Shown: positions 1-5,492 of the stretch, piece by piece
How positions within the stretch are numbered: position 1 is the stretch's first letter
Layout: every line of letters begins with the position of its first letter
Source of the DNA: Bdellovibrionales bacterium
GTDB lineage: Bacteria > Bdellovibrionota > Bacteriovoracia > Bacteriovoracales > Bacteriovoracaceae
Direction: 5' to 3'
Length of the DNA stretch: 5,492 nt
Assembly: GCA_030633015.1 (NCBI GenBank)
Contig: DAOVTR010000135.1
Coordinates: 1 to 5,492 of the forward strand
Notes under the pieces: model-generated
Databases searched by the model: none
What the model was told of the DNA's origin: nothing
The model's input: the letters and a program-made list of their open reading frames with translations, nothing else
Translations under genes and position numbers: made by a program

Positions 1-1020
1 AATGAAAAAAGATTTAATGAGTTAACTGAGAAAATAACCAGATTAAATGAGGTTTTAGTAGTTGGTGATCTTGGAATAGATAAATATACTTATGGAGAGG
101 TTAAGAGAATTTCTCCAGAGGCTCCAGTTCCTATCCTAGAAGTAAGTAGTGAGCAATTTAAATTGGGTCTTGCTTCGAATGTATCCAATAATCTCTCTTC
201 CCTTGGAATAAGATCTACTCTTTGCGGTGTAGTAGGAGATGATATAAATGGAGCTCTTTTTTATGATTTATTAAAAAAAAGAAAAATGAATTCAGTTGGT
301 ATTATAAAAGATTCAAATCGACCAACTACTTTTAAAGAGAGAGTTGCAACCAGTGCTCAGCAAATTTGTAGAATTGATTATGAAAATAATAATTTTGTTG
401 ATCAAGAAGTTGAAAAAAAAATCAATCAAAAAATATTAGATTTAAAAAGTAGTCATGACGCTATTATCATAGAGGATTACGCGAAAGGAACATTGACCAA
501 AAATAATTTAAAAAACATTATTGAGATGTTTTCTGGTGATGGAAAATTAGTGGCAGTAGATCCTAGTCGGAAAACGCCTCCAGATTATTATAAAAATGCA
601 ACTCTTTTAAAACCTAATCAACAGGAAGCATCGTTAATGGTATCAGCTCTAGGGTATGGCCATCAAGACTCTGTTGAAAAAATTGCAGAAATCCTAGTAG
701 ATAAGTTAAATTTACAAATGCTTATTATTACTTTGGGTGCTGATGGAATGGCACTGGTTGATGTTAAAAATAGTATTGATTTCACAACGATTCCTACTTT
801 AGCGACAGAAGTTTATGATGTTTCAGGGGCGGGTGATACTGCAATTAGTCTCATTACAGCAGGTTTATTGGCGGGAGGTAATTTGGTGGAGGCTGCTTGG
901 CTTGGTAATTGTGGTGCCGGGGTTGTTGTTGGTAAAAGAGGGACAGCTACTGTAAATATTGAAGAACTTAGAGATTATTATAACCGTCTTCAGAAAAAAC
1001 TAAAAGTGGAAGTGATTTAA
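1..1020 (+). CDS. hldA: D-glycero-beta-D-manno-heptose-7-phosphate kinase (HldA / RfaE domain I, PfkB family), 5' partial
   Basis: This cytoplasmic sugar kinase is predicted to phosphorylate D-glycero-D-manno-heptose 7-phosphate to the 1,7-bisphosphate, a step towards ADP-heptose for the lipopolysaccharide inner core. The frame is open from base 1, so the start lies just upstream; a TTG at 163 would cut off the conserved N-terminus and is not the start. Counting from the first full codon, there are 339 residues. Seen: VVGDLGIDKYTYG (about 20-32) and RISPEAPVP (about 36-44), which are hallmarks of the HldE kinase domain; LKPNQQEA in the middle; and the PfkB signature DVSGAGDT at 273-280, whose last Asp (279) is the expected catalytic base. 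The protein ends at the kinase domain with no cytidylyl/adenylyltransferase domain, so it is the monofunctional type; the adenylyltransferase (HldC/RfaE2) must be elsewhere. The usual GGAANVA substrate loop reads LGLASNVS (55-62). Heptose specificity is inferred from family resemblance; another PfkB sugar kinase is less likely. Confidence 0.85.
   Translation, partial: NEKRFNELTEKITRLNEVLVVGDLGIDKYTYGEVKRISPEAPVPILEVSSEQFKLGLASNVSNNLSSLGIRSTLCGVVGDDINGALFYDLLKKRKMNSVGIIKDSNRPTTFKERVATSAQQICRIDYENNNFVDQEVEKKINQKILDLKSSHDAIIIEDYAKGTLTKNNLKNIIEMFSGDGKLVAVDPSRKTPPDYYKNATLLKPNQQEASLMVSALGYGHQDSVEKIAEILVDKLNLQMLIITLGADGMALVDVKNSIDFTTIPTLATEVYDVSGAGDTAISLITAGLLAGGNLVEAAWLGNCGAGVVVGKRGTATVNIEELRDYYNRLQKKLKVEVI
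1008..1012 (+). promoter_or_regulatory. Ribosome binding site of pheS inside the end of hldA
   Basis: GGAAG lies 7 bases before the pheS ATG and within the last codons of the kinase gene. Together with the one-base stop/start overlap (TAATG at 1018-1022) it supports ATG 1020 as the start and suggests translational coupling of the two genes. Confidence 0.6.
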
Positions 1021-2084
1021 TGATTAGTCAACTTGATGAAATTTTAAAAGAATTTTTACAAACATTAAATGGGATTAAGTCTCAACCAGAAGTGTTAAAT
1101 TTAAAATCGACTCTACTTGGTAAAAAAGGACGAGTCTCTCAAATTTTGTCAGGACTTAAAAGTGCTACAGCTGAAGAGAGAAAAAAAATCGGATCGAAAG
1201 CAAACCAAATTAAAGAAGAAATTCAAAATCATTTAAATAAAAAATTAAGTGATCTTGAGTTAGAAGTAATTAATAAAAAACTTAGTGAAAAAAAAATAGA
1301 TTTTTCATATACTGACTCTATTAAAGCAGATGGGATGTTTAATGGTGGATATCATCCAGTTACAATAGTTCAAAGAGAAATTGAGGATATATTTTTATCA
1401 ATGGGTTTTGAAATTTTAGATGGGCCTCATATTGAAGATGAGCATCATAATTTTGAGGCCTTAAATATTCCAGCAGATCATCCGGCCAGAGATATGACAG
1501 ATACTTTTTGGTTTCACGATCCTCATGATGATTCAATAAAAGATAAGTATTTACTTCGAACACATACCAGTACTATTCAAATTCACGGTCTTTCAGGTAG
1601 AAAGCCTCCTTTTAAATTTATCGCTCCAGGCAAAGCTTTTAGAGCAGAGAGAACAGATGCTTCTCATGAAGTTGTTTTTCATCAGTTGGAAGGTATGCTG
1701 GTTGGAGAGAATATTTCTGTCGCAAATTTGATCTATTTTATGAAAACCATATTAAGTGAAATATTTAAAAAAGATGTAGAGGTCAGGTTAAGACCAGGTT
1801 TTTTTCCATTTGTTGAACCAGGTTTTGAGTTGGATATAAAATGTTTAATATGCGGCGGAAAAGGGTGTAGCGTATGTAAGCAAGTCGGTTGGGTCGAGCT
1901 TCTCCCTTGTGGAATGGTTCACCCAAATGTTTTAAAAGATGGCGGAATAGATACTGAGAAATATAATGGTTTTGCTTTTGGCCTAGGATTGGACCGCCTT
2001 GTAATGATGAGATATGGAATTGATGATATTAGGCATCTTCATGGAGCAGATCTAAGATTTATAACTCAATTTAAAAGTTATTAA
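1020..2084 (+). CDS. pheS: Phenylalanyl-tRNA synthetase alpha subunit
   Basis: Catalytic subunit of the class II (alpha-beta)2 enzyme that charges tRNA-Phe in the cytoplasm. It has 354 residues, slightly longer than the 327 of E. coli. Residues 1-90 are charged and helical, matching the N-terminal coiled-coil arm that contacts tRNA. Motif 1 lies around 111-135. RTHTS (180-184) and HQLEG (221-225, with Gln222 and Glu224) form part of the Phe/ATP pocket. Motif 2 is FRAER (207-211). FAFG (318-321) holds Ala319, which aligns with E. coli Ala294 in the Phe pocket. Motif 3 is GLGLDR (321-326). Cysteines 275, 278, 283 and 286 form C-x2-C-x4-C-x2-C, a small insertion also known from Bacillus-type PheS but absent in E. 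coli, which accounts for part of the extra length; zinc binding is possible but not shown. The ATG overlaps the hldA stop by one base, and pheT follows after 10 bases, so the three genes are very likely one transcript. There is no room for an attenuator or T-box directly upstream. Confidence 0.98.
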   Translation: MISQLDEILKEFLQTLNGIKSQPEVLNLKSTLLGKKGRVSQILSGLKSATAEERKKIGSKANQIKEEIQNHLNKKLSDLELEVINKKLSEKKIDFSYTDSIKADGMFNGGYHPVTIVQREIEDIFLSMGFEILDGPHIEDEHHNFEALNIPADHPARDMTDTFWFHDPHDDSIKDKYLLRTHTSTIQIHGLSGRKPPFKFIAPGKAFRAERTDASHEVVFHQLEGMLVGENISVANLIYFMKTILSEIFKKDVEVRLRPGFFPFVEPGFELDIKCLICGGKGCSVCKQVGWVELLPCGMVHPNVLKDGGIDTEKYNGFAFGLGLDRLVMMRYGIDDIRHLHGADLRFITQFKSY

Positions 2085-2087
2085 AGG
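2083..2087 (+). promoter_or_regulatory. Ribosome binding site of pheT overlapping the pheS stop codon
   Basis: AAAGG sits 7 bases before ATG 2095 and shares two bases with the pheS TAA. Ribosomes ending pheS are therefore placed on the pheT start signal, which fits the need for equal amounts of the two subunits. Confidence 0.6.
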
Positions 2088-2094
2088 TATATAG

Positions 2095-4515
2095 ATGTTA
2101 ATTTCAATTGATTGGATAAAAGATTTTGTTGTGCTTCCAAAGTTAATTCCTAAGGAACTTGGTGAGAAATTAACTCTTTCTACAGCAGAAGTAGAGGATG
2201 TGATTTTAGTTGGAGAGCATTTTTCAAAAATTAAAGTTGCTCAAATTACGGAAGTGAATAAGCATCCAAGTGCAGATAAACTTAATTTGGTTAAATTTGA
2301 TTTGGGTTCAGGAGCCATTTGTGAAGTTGTTTGTGGTGCTCCGAATGTTAAGAAAGGAATGAAAGTGCCATTTGCTCCTTTAAATACAAAATTTCCTAGT
2401 GGGCTTGTTTTAGAGCCTAAAAAAATTCGTGGAATTATGTCCGAAGGAATGTTGTGCTCAGAGCAAGAGTTAGGTTATTGTGAAGAATCATCGGGCTTGA
2501 TGGAACTTAAAGATGATGCTCCATTGGGTTTGAGCTTAAAAGATTATCTGAAAGAGAATGAAGATATTTTAATTGATATTGATAATAAATCCTTAACTCA
2601 CCGGCCGGATCTTTGGGGACATTTTGGGATTGCAAGAGAGTTTTCAACGATTTTCACAACGGAGCTTAAAGATAAATTTACAAAAGATTGGAAAGATAAA
2701 TTTAGAAGATTATTTACAAAGGAAAAATCTCCTATTGTTCCAGTAATTGAAGGCGAGTGTTCTTGTCTTGGCTATTTTGGATTGTCTGTTAATAACATAG
2801 AGATAAAAGAAAGCCCCTTTTGGATACAGCAGAGGTTAAAAGCAGTTGGTCTTCGTCCTATAAATAATATAGTTGATATTAGTAATTATGTTATGTTGGA
2901 CTTGGGAATACCTCTTCATATATTCGATAGAAGTAAAATTAAAGGTAATAAATTAATAATAAAACGAAATAGTGAGAAATCAACATTTGTTACTCTTGAT
3001 GAAGAGCAACGAGAATTAATTGAGTCTGATACAGTAATCGGAGATGCAACAGGTCCTTTGGTTCTTGCAGGGATTATGGGTGGATTAAGTAGTGGTGTAA
3101 CAGACAATACTTCAGAAGTGTTTATAGAAGTTGCAAATTGGAAAGCAGCAGATGTTAGAAAAACGTCAACTAGATTAGGATTAAGAACTGATTCTTCTCA
3201 ACGATATGAAAAAACTTTGGATAATCAGCTTCTTGAAAGAACAATGTATAGAACTTTAGAGTTAATTCTAGAGATTTGTCCAAAGGCGAAAGTTACTGGA
3301 AAACTGGAATATGCTGGAAAGAATTTAAGTGATTATAAACCACTTGTAATTGATACTTCTTTTAAAAAAATTAATTTGGTTTTAGGTAAAGAAATTGAAG
3401 ATAAGAAAATTATTGAAATTTTTAATTTCCTTGATTTTAAAACAAGTGAATTTGAGGGAAAGTTATCCGTGGTTGTTCCAAGTTATCGTTCAACTAAAGA
3501 TATTGAAGTAGAAGCGGATCTTATTGAGGAAATTGGCAGAATAATAGGTTATGATAATATTGTCCCTGAGTCACCTTACTTTAGGGCCCAGCCTGTTTCA
3601 AGAAATGCTGCTCACTCTTTGCATTATAAAATAAGAGATTTTTTAGTAAATAGTTCTAGGTCATTTGAAATTTTAACTTATCCACTTTTGGGTAAGGGAT
3701 TGTTGGAAAAAGCGTCTTGGGATACGAATAATGAATTGACGTTGATCAATGCTATGTCTAAAGAACAAAATACAATGAGGCCTTCTCTGGTTCCAAGTTT
3801 TCTTGAGGCGGTAGCAAAAAATCAAAAACATTTTGGAGAGTTTAGATTTTTTGAAATAGGTCGTAGTTATCTTCCATCTGGCAACTTTTCTACAGAAAGA
3901 TTTGATTTAGCTCTTGCTTTTTACAATAAAGAAAACAGTCCATTTTTATCATTAATTAACGAGACGGAAAAATTATTTACTTCTATAAATCTTCCATTTA
4001 AGTTAGCGGAACCAAGTGACAAACAAATATCTTCTATGCTTCCTAAAAATTGGATCGGTATCCACCCATATGAATCTGTTAATATTTCTGTTATGGGAAA
4101 AAATGAAGGAACAATTGTTTCAATACATCCTTTAGTTCTTAGATCATTCAAAATAAAAGGTAATCTTTCAATTTTACTTTTAAATTTATCTTCGTTTCAA
4201 GATAGGAAAATGAAAGATAAAACAAAATATCTTCCTCTTAATAAATTTCCTACAGCTGATTTTGATTGTACTGTTTTAGTTGATACTGATACGAAAGTAG
4301 GTGAAGTTGTAAAGGTTCTTAAAAAGTTAAAGATTAAACAGATGTTTGATCACAAAATTGTTGATGTATTTGAGCTAAATTCAAAGCAAAATGCGGTAAC
4401 AGTAAGAGTTAAGTTTAAAGATTCAAGTGCAACCCTTTCTAGTGAATTTTTAAAAGAGTCAGAAAACTCAATTGTTGCAGTGCTTAAAAATGCAGGCTTT
4501 CCCCTAAAAACTTAA
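2095..4515 (+). CDS. pheT: Phenylalanyl-tRNA synthetase beta subunit
   Basis: Structural and editing subunit of phenylalanyl-tRNA synthetase, partner of PheS. It has 806 residues (E. coli 795) and appears full length. Domains in order: an N-terminal segment (1-40); an OB-fold tRNA-binding domain of the EMAP type (about 42-155), with ADKLNLVKFD and IRGIMSEGMLCSEQELG; the B3/B4 editing domain (about 215-395), with GLRPINNIVDISNYV, PLHIFD and IMGG; the B5 domain (about 415-490), with VPSYRSTKDIEVEADLIEEI; the catalytic-like B6/B7 core (about 495-700), with MRPSLVPSFLEAVAKN and FFEIGRSY; and a C-terminal ferredoxin-fold anticodon-binding domain (about 712-804). His275 and Glu345 fall where the conserved editing-site residues that clear Tyr-tRNA-Phe are expected. 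In the C-terminal domain the usual KFPxxxRD(I/L) is NKFPTADFDCTV, so the Arg before the conserved Asp is Phe723. The start at ATG 2095 matches the family N-terminus (MLISIDWIKDFV). The family's frequent neighbour ihfA does not follow; a terminator and an rRNA operon do. Confidence 0.98.
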   Translation: MLISIDWIKDFVVLPKLIPKELGEKLTLSTAEVEDVILVGEHFSKIKVAQITEVNKHPSADKLNLVKFDLGSGAICEVVCGAPNVKKGMKVPFAPLNTKFPSGLVLEPKKIRGIMSEGMLCSEQELGYCEESSGLMELKDDAPLGLSLKDYLKENEDILIDIDNKSLTHRPDLWGHFGIAREFSTIFTTELKDKFTKDWKDKFRRLFTKEKSPIVPVIEGECSCLGYFGLSVNNIEIKESPFWIQQRLKAVGLRPINNIVDISNYVMLDLGIPLHIFDRSKIKGNKLIIKRNSEKSTFVTLDEEQRELIESDTVIGDATGPLVLAGIMGGLSSGVTDNTSEVFIEVANWKAADVRKTSTRLGLRTDSSQRYEKTLDNQLLERTMYRTLELILEICPKAKVTGKLEYAGKNLSDYKPLVIDTSFKKINLVLGKEIEDKKIIEIFNFLDFKTSEFEGKLSVVVPSYRSTKDIEVEADLIEEIGRIIGYDNIVPESPYFRAQPVSRNAAHSLHYKIRDFLVNSSRSFEILTYPLLGKGLLEKASWDTNNELTLINAMSKEQNTMRPSLVPSFLEAVAKNQKHFGEFRFFEIGRSYLPSGNFSTERFDLALAFYNKENSPFLSLINETEKLFTSINLPFKLAEPSDKQISSMLPKNWIGIHPYESVNISVMGKNEGTIVSIHPLVLRSFKIKGNLSILLLNLSSFQDRKMKDKTKYLPLNKFPTADFDCTVLVDTDTKVGEVVKVLKKLKIKQMFDHKIVDVFELNSKQNAVTVRVKFKDSSATLSSEFLKESENSIVAVLKNAGFPLKT

Positions 4516-4539
4516 AAAATATTTTTAGTTTATCATGTT

Positions 4540-4564
4540 AAAACGGCATCTGATAAGCCGTTTT
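4540..4564 (+). terminator. Intrinsic terminator after pheT
   Basis: AAAACGGC (4540-4547) pairs perfectly with GCCGTTTT (4557-4564) around a 9-base loop, 25 bases after the pheT stop. The T-run forms the 3' side of the stem and is followed by GGGGATTTT, so the U-tract is short for a textbook terminator. The A-run on the 5' side makes the hairpin symmetrical, so it could also work on the other strand. It most likely ends the hldA-pheS-pheT transcript. Confidence 0.7.
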
Positions 4565-4587
4565 GGGGATTTTGGTCTGGTGTTAGG

Positions 4588-4627
4588 ATCATGTTTTTTT
4601 CATGATTTTTTTTCATGATTTTTTTTT
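4588..4627 (+). repeat. Three-unit CATG(A)-polyT array upstream of the rRNA promoter
   Basis: Three successive units start with CATG at 4590, 4601 and 4614 and carry T-runs of 7 (4594-4600), 8 (4606-4613) and 9 (4619-4627). Unit lengths are 11, 13 and 14 bases. ATCATG (4588-4593) can pair with CATGAT (4601-4606) across the first T-run, and TCATGA (4600-4605) with TCATGA (4613-4618) across the second. Each arm is followed by a U-tract, so the array could form weak alternative terminators. It also borders the AT-rich UP region of the rRNA promoter. Which role matters is not visible from the sequence. Confidence 0.6.
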
Positions 4628-4684
4628 ATAAAATAATAAAAAAAAGCTTGACCACTTATCTCTTTATACATAGTATCGCCTTTC
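4624..4684 (+). promoter_or_regulatory. rRNA operon promoter P1 with UP element
   Basis: The -35 box TTGACC (4648-4653, 5 of 6 consensus bases) and the -10 box TAGTAT (4671-4676, 4 of 6) are separated by 17 bases. The 23 bases before the -35 box are nearly all A and T, including an A8 run at 4638-4645, as in an UP element bound by the RNA polymerase alpha subunit. CGCC follows the -10 box directly, like the GC-rich discriminator of E. coli rrn P1 (GCGCC), which makes such promoters sensitive to ppGpp and the initiating NTP. Transcription would start near 4683-4685. Growth-rate and stringent control are inferred from this resemblance. Confidence 0.75.
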
Positions 4685-4757
4685 GTCCGCCGGCTGGATC
4701 ATTAAGTGTTTATAAGTACATTTCATGAGTCTAATTTTAGATAATGCCGTAGACGTA

Positions 4758-4769
4758 TGCTCTTTAAAA
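4758..4769 (+). promoter_or_regulatory. boxA antitermination element of the rRNA leader
   Basis: TGCTCTTTAAAA matches the E. coli rrn leader boxA (TGCTCTTTAACA) at 11 of 12 positions. It lies about 75 bases after the predicted transcription start, as expected for a leader boxA. In the RNA it should be bound by NusB-NusE (S10), letting polymerase read through Rho-dependent stops and assisting rRNA folding. I could not see a convincing boxB hairpin just upstream. Confidence 0.85.
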
Positions 4770-4788
4770 ATTAAATAGTGATAAAAAG

Positions 4789-4808
4789 TTTGCCATTTCG
4801 GTGGCAAA
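4789..4808 (+). other. UUCG-capped leader hairpin
   Basis: TTTGCCA (4789-4795) pairs with TGGCAAA (4802-4808). The inner T4796 and G4801 can form a wobble pair that closes a UUCG tetraloop. It lies 19 bases after boxA. There is no U-tract after it, so it is not a terminator; a role in the antitermination complex or in leader folding is inferred. Confidence 0.55.
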
Positions 4809-4897
4809 ACCAAGACGAGAAAGAACCATGCATATTTTTAATATGTAATGAAATTATATGTACAAATAAAGATTTGACGTAACTAAACGATTACCTT

Positions 4898-4906
4898 TGT
4901 TAAAAT
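4898..4906 (+). promoter_or_regulatory. Possible second rRNA promoter (P2), extended -10
   Basis: TGTTAAAAT combines a TGn extension with TAAAAT (5 of 6 to TATAAT). A TTGACG that looks like a -35 box lies at 4874-4879, but the 21-base spacing is too long for normal use, so the site would depend on the extended -10. The start would be near 4913, about 120 bases before 16S. Weak evidence in DNA this AT-rich. Confidence 0.3.
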
Positions 4907-4957
4907 AGAAGTTAGTGAATTTGAAGTTAAAGTTGTTTTTGGGTAATAAGTCAAACG

Positions 4958-4974
4958 CCAGCACCCGTCGCTGG
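4958..4974 (+). other. Short GC hairpin in the 16S leader
   Basis: CCAGC (4958-4962) pairs with GCTGG (4970-4974) around a 7-base loop. It is one of the few GC-rich islands in the leader, which suggests selection on RNA structure, probably part of leader folding or processing. Confidence 0.4.
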
Positions 4975-5003
4975 ATAGGTTTAGATTTCTTTAAATAAAT
5001 TCG

Positions 5004-5021
5004 AATATATTTTTATATATT
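5004..5021 (+). other. AT-only inverted repeat just before 16S
   Basis: AATATAT (5004-5010) and ATATATT (5015-5021) pair around TTTT, 13 bases before the predicted 16S 5' end. It may hold the processing region open or be part of a longer stem with the 16S 3' flank. Such repeats are common by chance in AT-rich DNA. Confidence 0.3.
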
Positions 5022-5034
5022 TAGTTTTGTTTTT

Positions 5035-5492
5035 AGCTTGGAGAGTTTGATCCTGGCTCAGAACGAACGCTGGCGGCATGCCTAATACATGCAAGTCGAA
5101 CGAGAAAGCTCTTTCGGGAGTTAGTAGAGTGGCGCACGGGTGAGTAACACGTAGGTGACCTGCCTTTTAGCATGGGATAACCCTGAGAAATTAGGGCTAA
5201 TACCGTATATTGTTAACAAATTTGAAAGTAGTTAATGAAAGATAGCCTCTGCTTGCATGCTATCACTAAAAGAGGGGCCTGCGGGACATTAGCTTGTTGG
5301 TGGGGTAATGGCCTACCAAGGCGACGATGTCTAGCAGATTTGAGAGAATGATCTGCCACACTGGAACTGAGACACGGTCCAGACTCCTACGGGAGGCAGC
5401 ACTAGGGAATATCGCGCAATGGGCGATTGCCTGACGCAGCAATGCCGCGTGAGTGAGGAAGGTTTTCGGATTGTAAAACTCTGTCAGAGTGG
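5035..5492 (+). rRNA. rrs: 16S ribosomal RNA, 5' part
   Basis: Small-subunit rRNA, cut by the window edge after about 458 bases. AGAGTTTGATCCTGGCTCAG begins at 5042, which places E. coli position 1 near 5035. Other universal landmarks are TAATACATGCAAGTCGAACG (variable region 1 border), GGCGCACGGGTGAGTAACACG, ACTGAGACACGGTCCAGACT, and ACTCCTACGGGAGGCAGC at 5383-5400. The V1 helix is short with a UUCG-type loop and V2 is longer than in E. coli, with a GATAGC/GCTATC stem at 5241-5264. The h15 loop (5425-5428) is GATT where GNRA is usual. The exact mature 5' end is inferred from alignment with E. coli. The overall pattern suggests Bdellovibrionota, with moderate certainty. Confidence 0.98.

Larger units (their letters stand above)
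4684..5034 (+). other. Pre-16S rRNA leader (transcribed, non-coding)
   Basis: This ~350-base stretch between the predicted P1 start and the 16S 5' end contains no plausible gene. It holds a 16S-tail-like segment (4691-4701), boxA, a UUCG hairpin, a possible second promoter, and two short hairpins near the 16S start, all listed separately. It would be removed during rRNA maturation; in most bacteria part of it pairs with sequence after the 16S gene to form the RNase III stem, but the 3' partner lies outside the window. Confidence 0.7.

Noticed and set aside
1288..1296. Run of nine A in pheS as a programmed slippage site
   Set aside because: The frame continues to a full-length, well-conserved protein, and long A-runs are common in this AT-rich DNA; nothing suggests a functional alternative product.
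1360..1563. Open frame of 67 codons on the - strand
   Set aside because: Lies wholly inside pheS, antisense to its motif 1 region, and has no recognisable protein features.
2916..3107. Open frame of 63 codons on the - strand
   Set aside because: Antisense to the conserved editing domain of pheT; coding constraint there explains the lack of stops.
3921..4151. Open frame of 76 codons on the - strand
   Set aside because: Antisense to pheT with no recognisable motif or ribosome binding site that I could support.
4515..4526. Palindrome AAAAATATTTTT at the pheT end as a terminator
   Set aside because: Only A/T pairs with no real loop; the GC-containing hairpin at 4540-4564 is a better candidate.
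4828..4848. Tiny reading frame MHIFNM in the rRNA leader, possible leader peptide
   Set aside because: No ribosome binding site, only six codons, and rRNA leaders are not normally translated; the sequence is better seen as a weak CATAT/ATATG hairpin.
4908..4929. Direct repeat GAAGTTA (4908-4914 and 4923-4929)
   Set aside because: Seven-base repeat in AT-rich DNA with no further structure; likely chance.
4516..5034. Insertion sequence, tRNA or CRISPR array in the intergenic region
   Set aside because: No terminal inverted repeats with a transposase, no cloverleaf, and no regularly spaced repeat-spacer pattern were found.

Overview
The window is AT-rich chromosomal DNA with every gene on the + strand. 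It holds the end of a metabolic/translation operon (a heptose-phosphate kinase gene, pheS, pheT), an intergenic region of about 520 bases, and the first ~460 bases of a 16S rRNA gene. The kinase points to lipopolysaccharide heptose synthesis, so the organism is probably Gram-negative. The 16S 5' region (GGCATGCCTAATACATGCAAGTCGAACG, split here as GGCATGCC + TAATACATGCAAGTCGAACG; GCACTAGGGAATAT; AACTCTGTCAGAG) and the low GC content look most like Bdellovibrionota, perhaps the Bacteriovorax/Halobacteriovorax side. That placement is from memory of the sequences, not from a search.

Layout. 1-1020: kinase domain of ADP-heptose synthesis (HldA/RfaE domain I), lacking its first few codons because the window begins inside it. 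1020-2084: pheS, whose ATG shares one base with the kinase stop. 2095-4515: pheT, 10 bases after pheS. 4516-5034: non-coding, with a hairpin terminator (4540-4564), a three-unit CATG(A)-polyT array (4590-4627), a strong rRNA-type promoter with UP element and GC-rich discriminator (about 4624-4684), and a ~350-nt pre-rRNA leader. The leader carries a boxA antitermination element (4758-4769), a UUCG-capped hairpin (4789-4808), a possible second extended -10 promoter (4898-4906) and two further hairpins. 5035-5492: 5' part of 16S rRNA, running off the window.

How the parts work together. PheS and PheT form the (alpha-beta)2 phenylalanyl-tRNA synthetase, and both subunits carry all the catalytic, Phe-binding and editing motifs I looked for. 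They are tightly packed behind the kinase gene, so no space remains for a pheM-type attenuator or a T-box in front of pheS. The operon ends at a terminator, and the rRNA operon starts with its own promoter of the E. coli rrn P1 design.

I see no defence system, mobile element, CRISPR array or clearly new system. The parts most worth a second look are in the rRNA upstream region: the repeated CATGA-polyT units that could act both as weak tandem terminators and as the edge of the UP element, and an 11-base leader segment identical to the usual 3' end of bacterial 16S rRNA.
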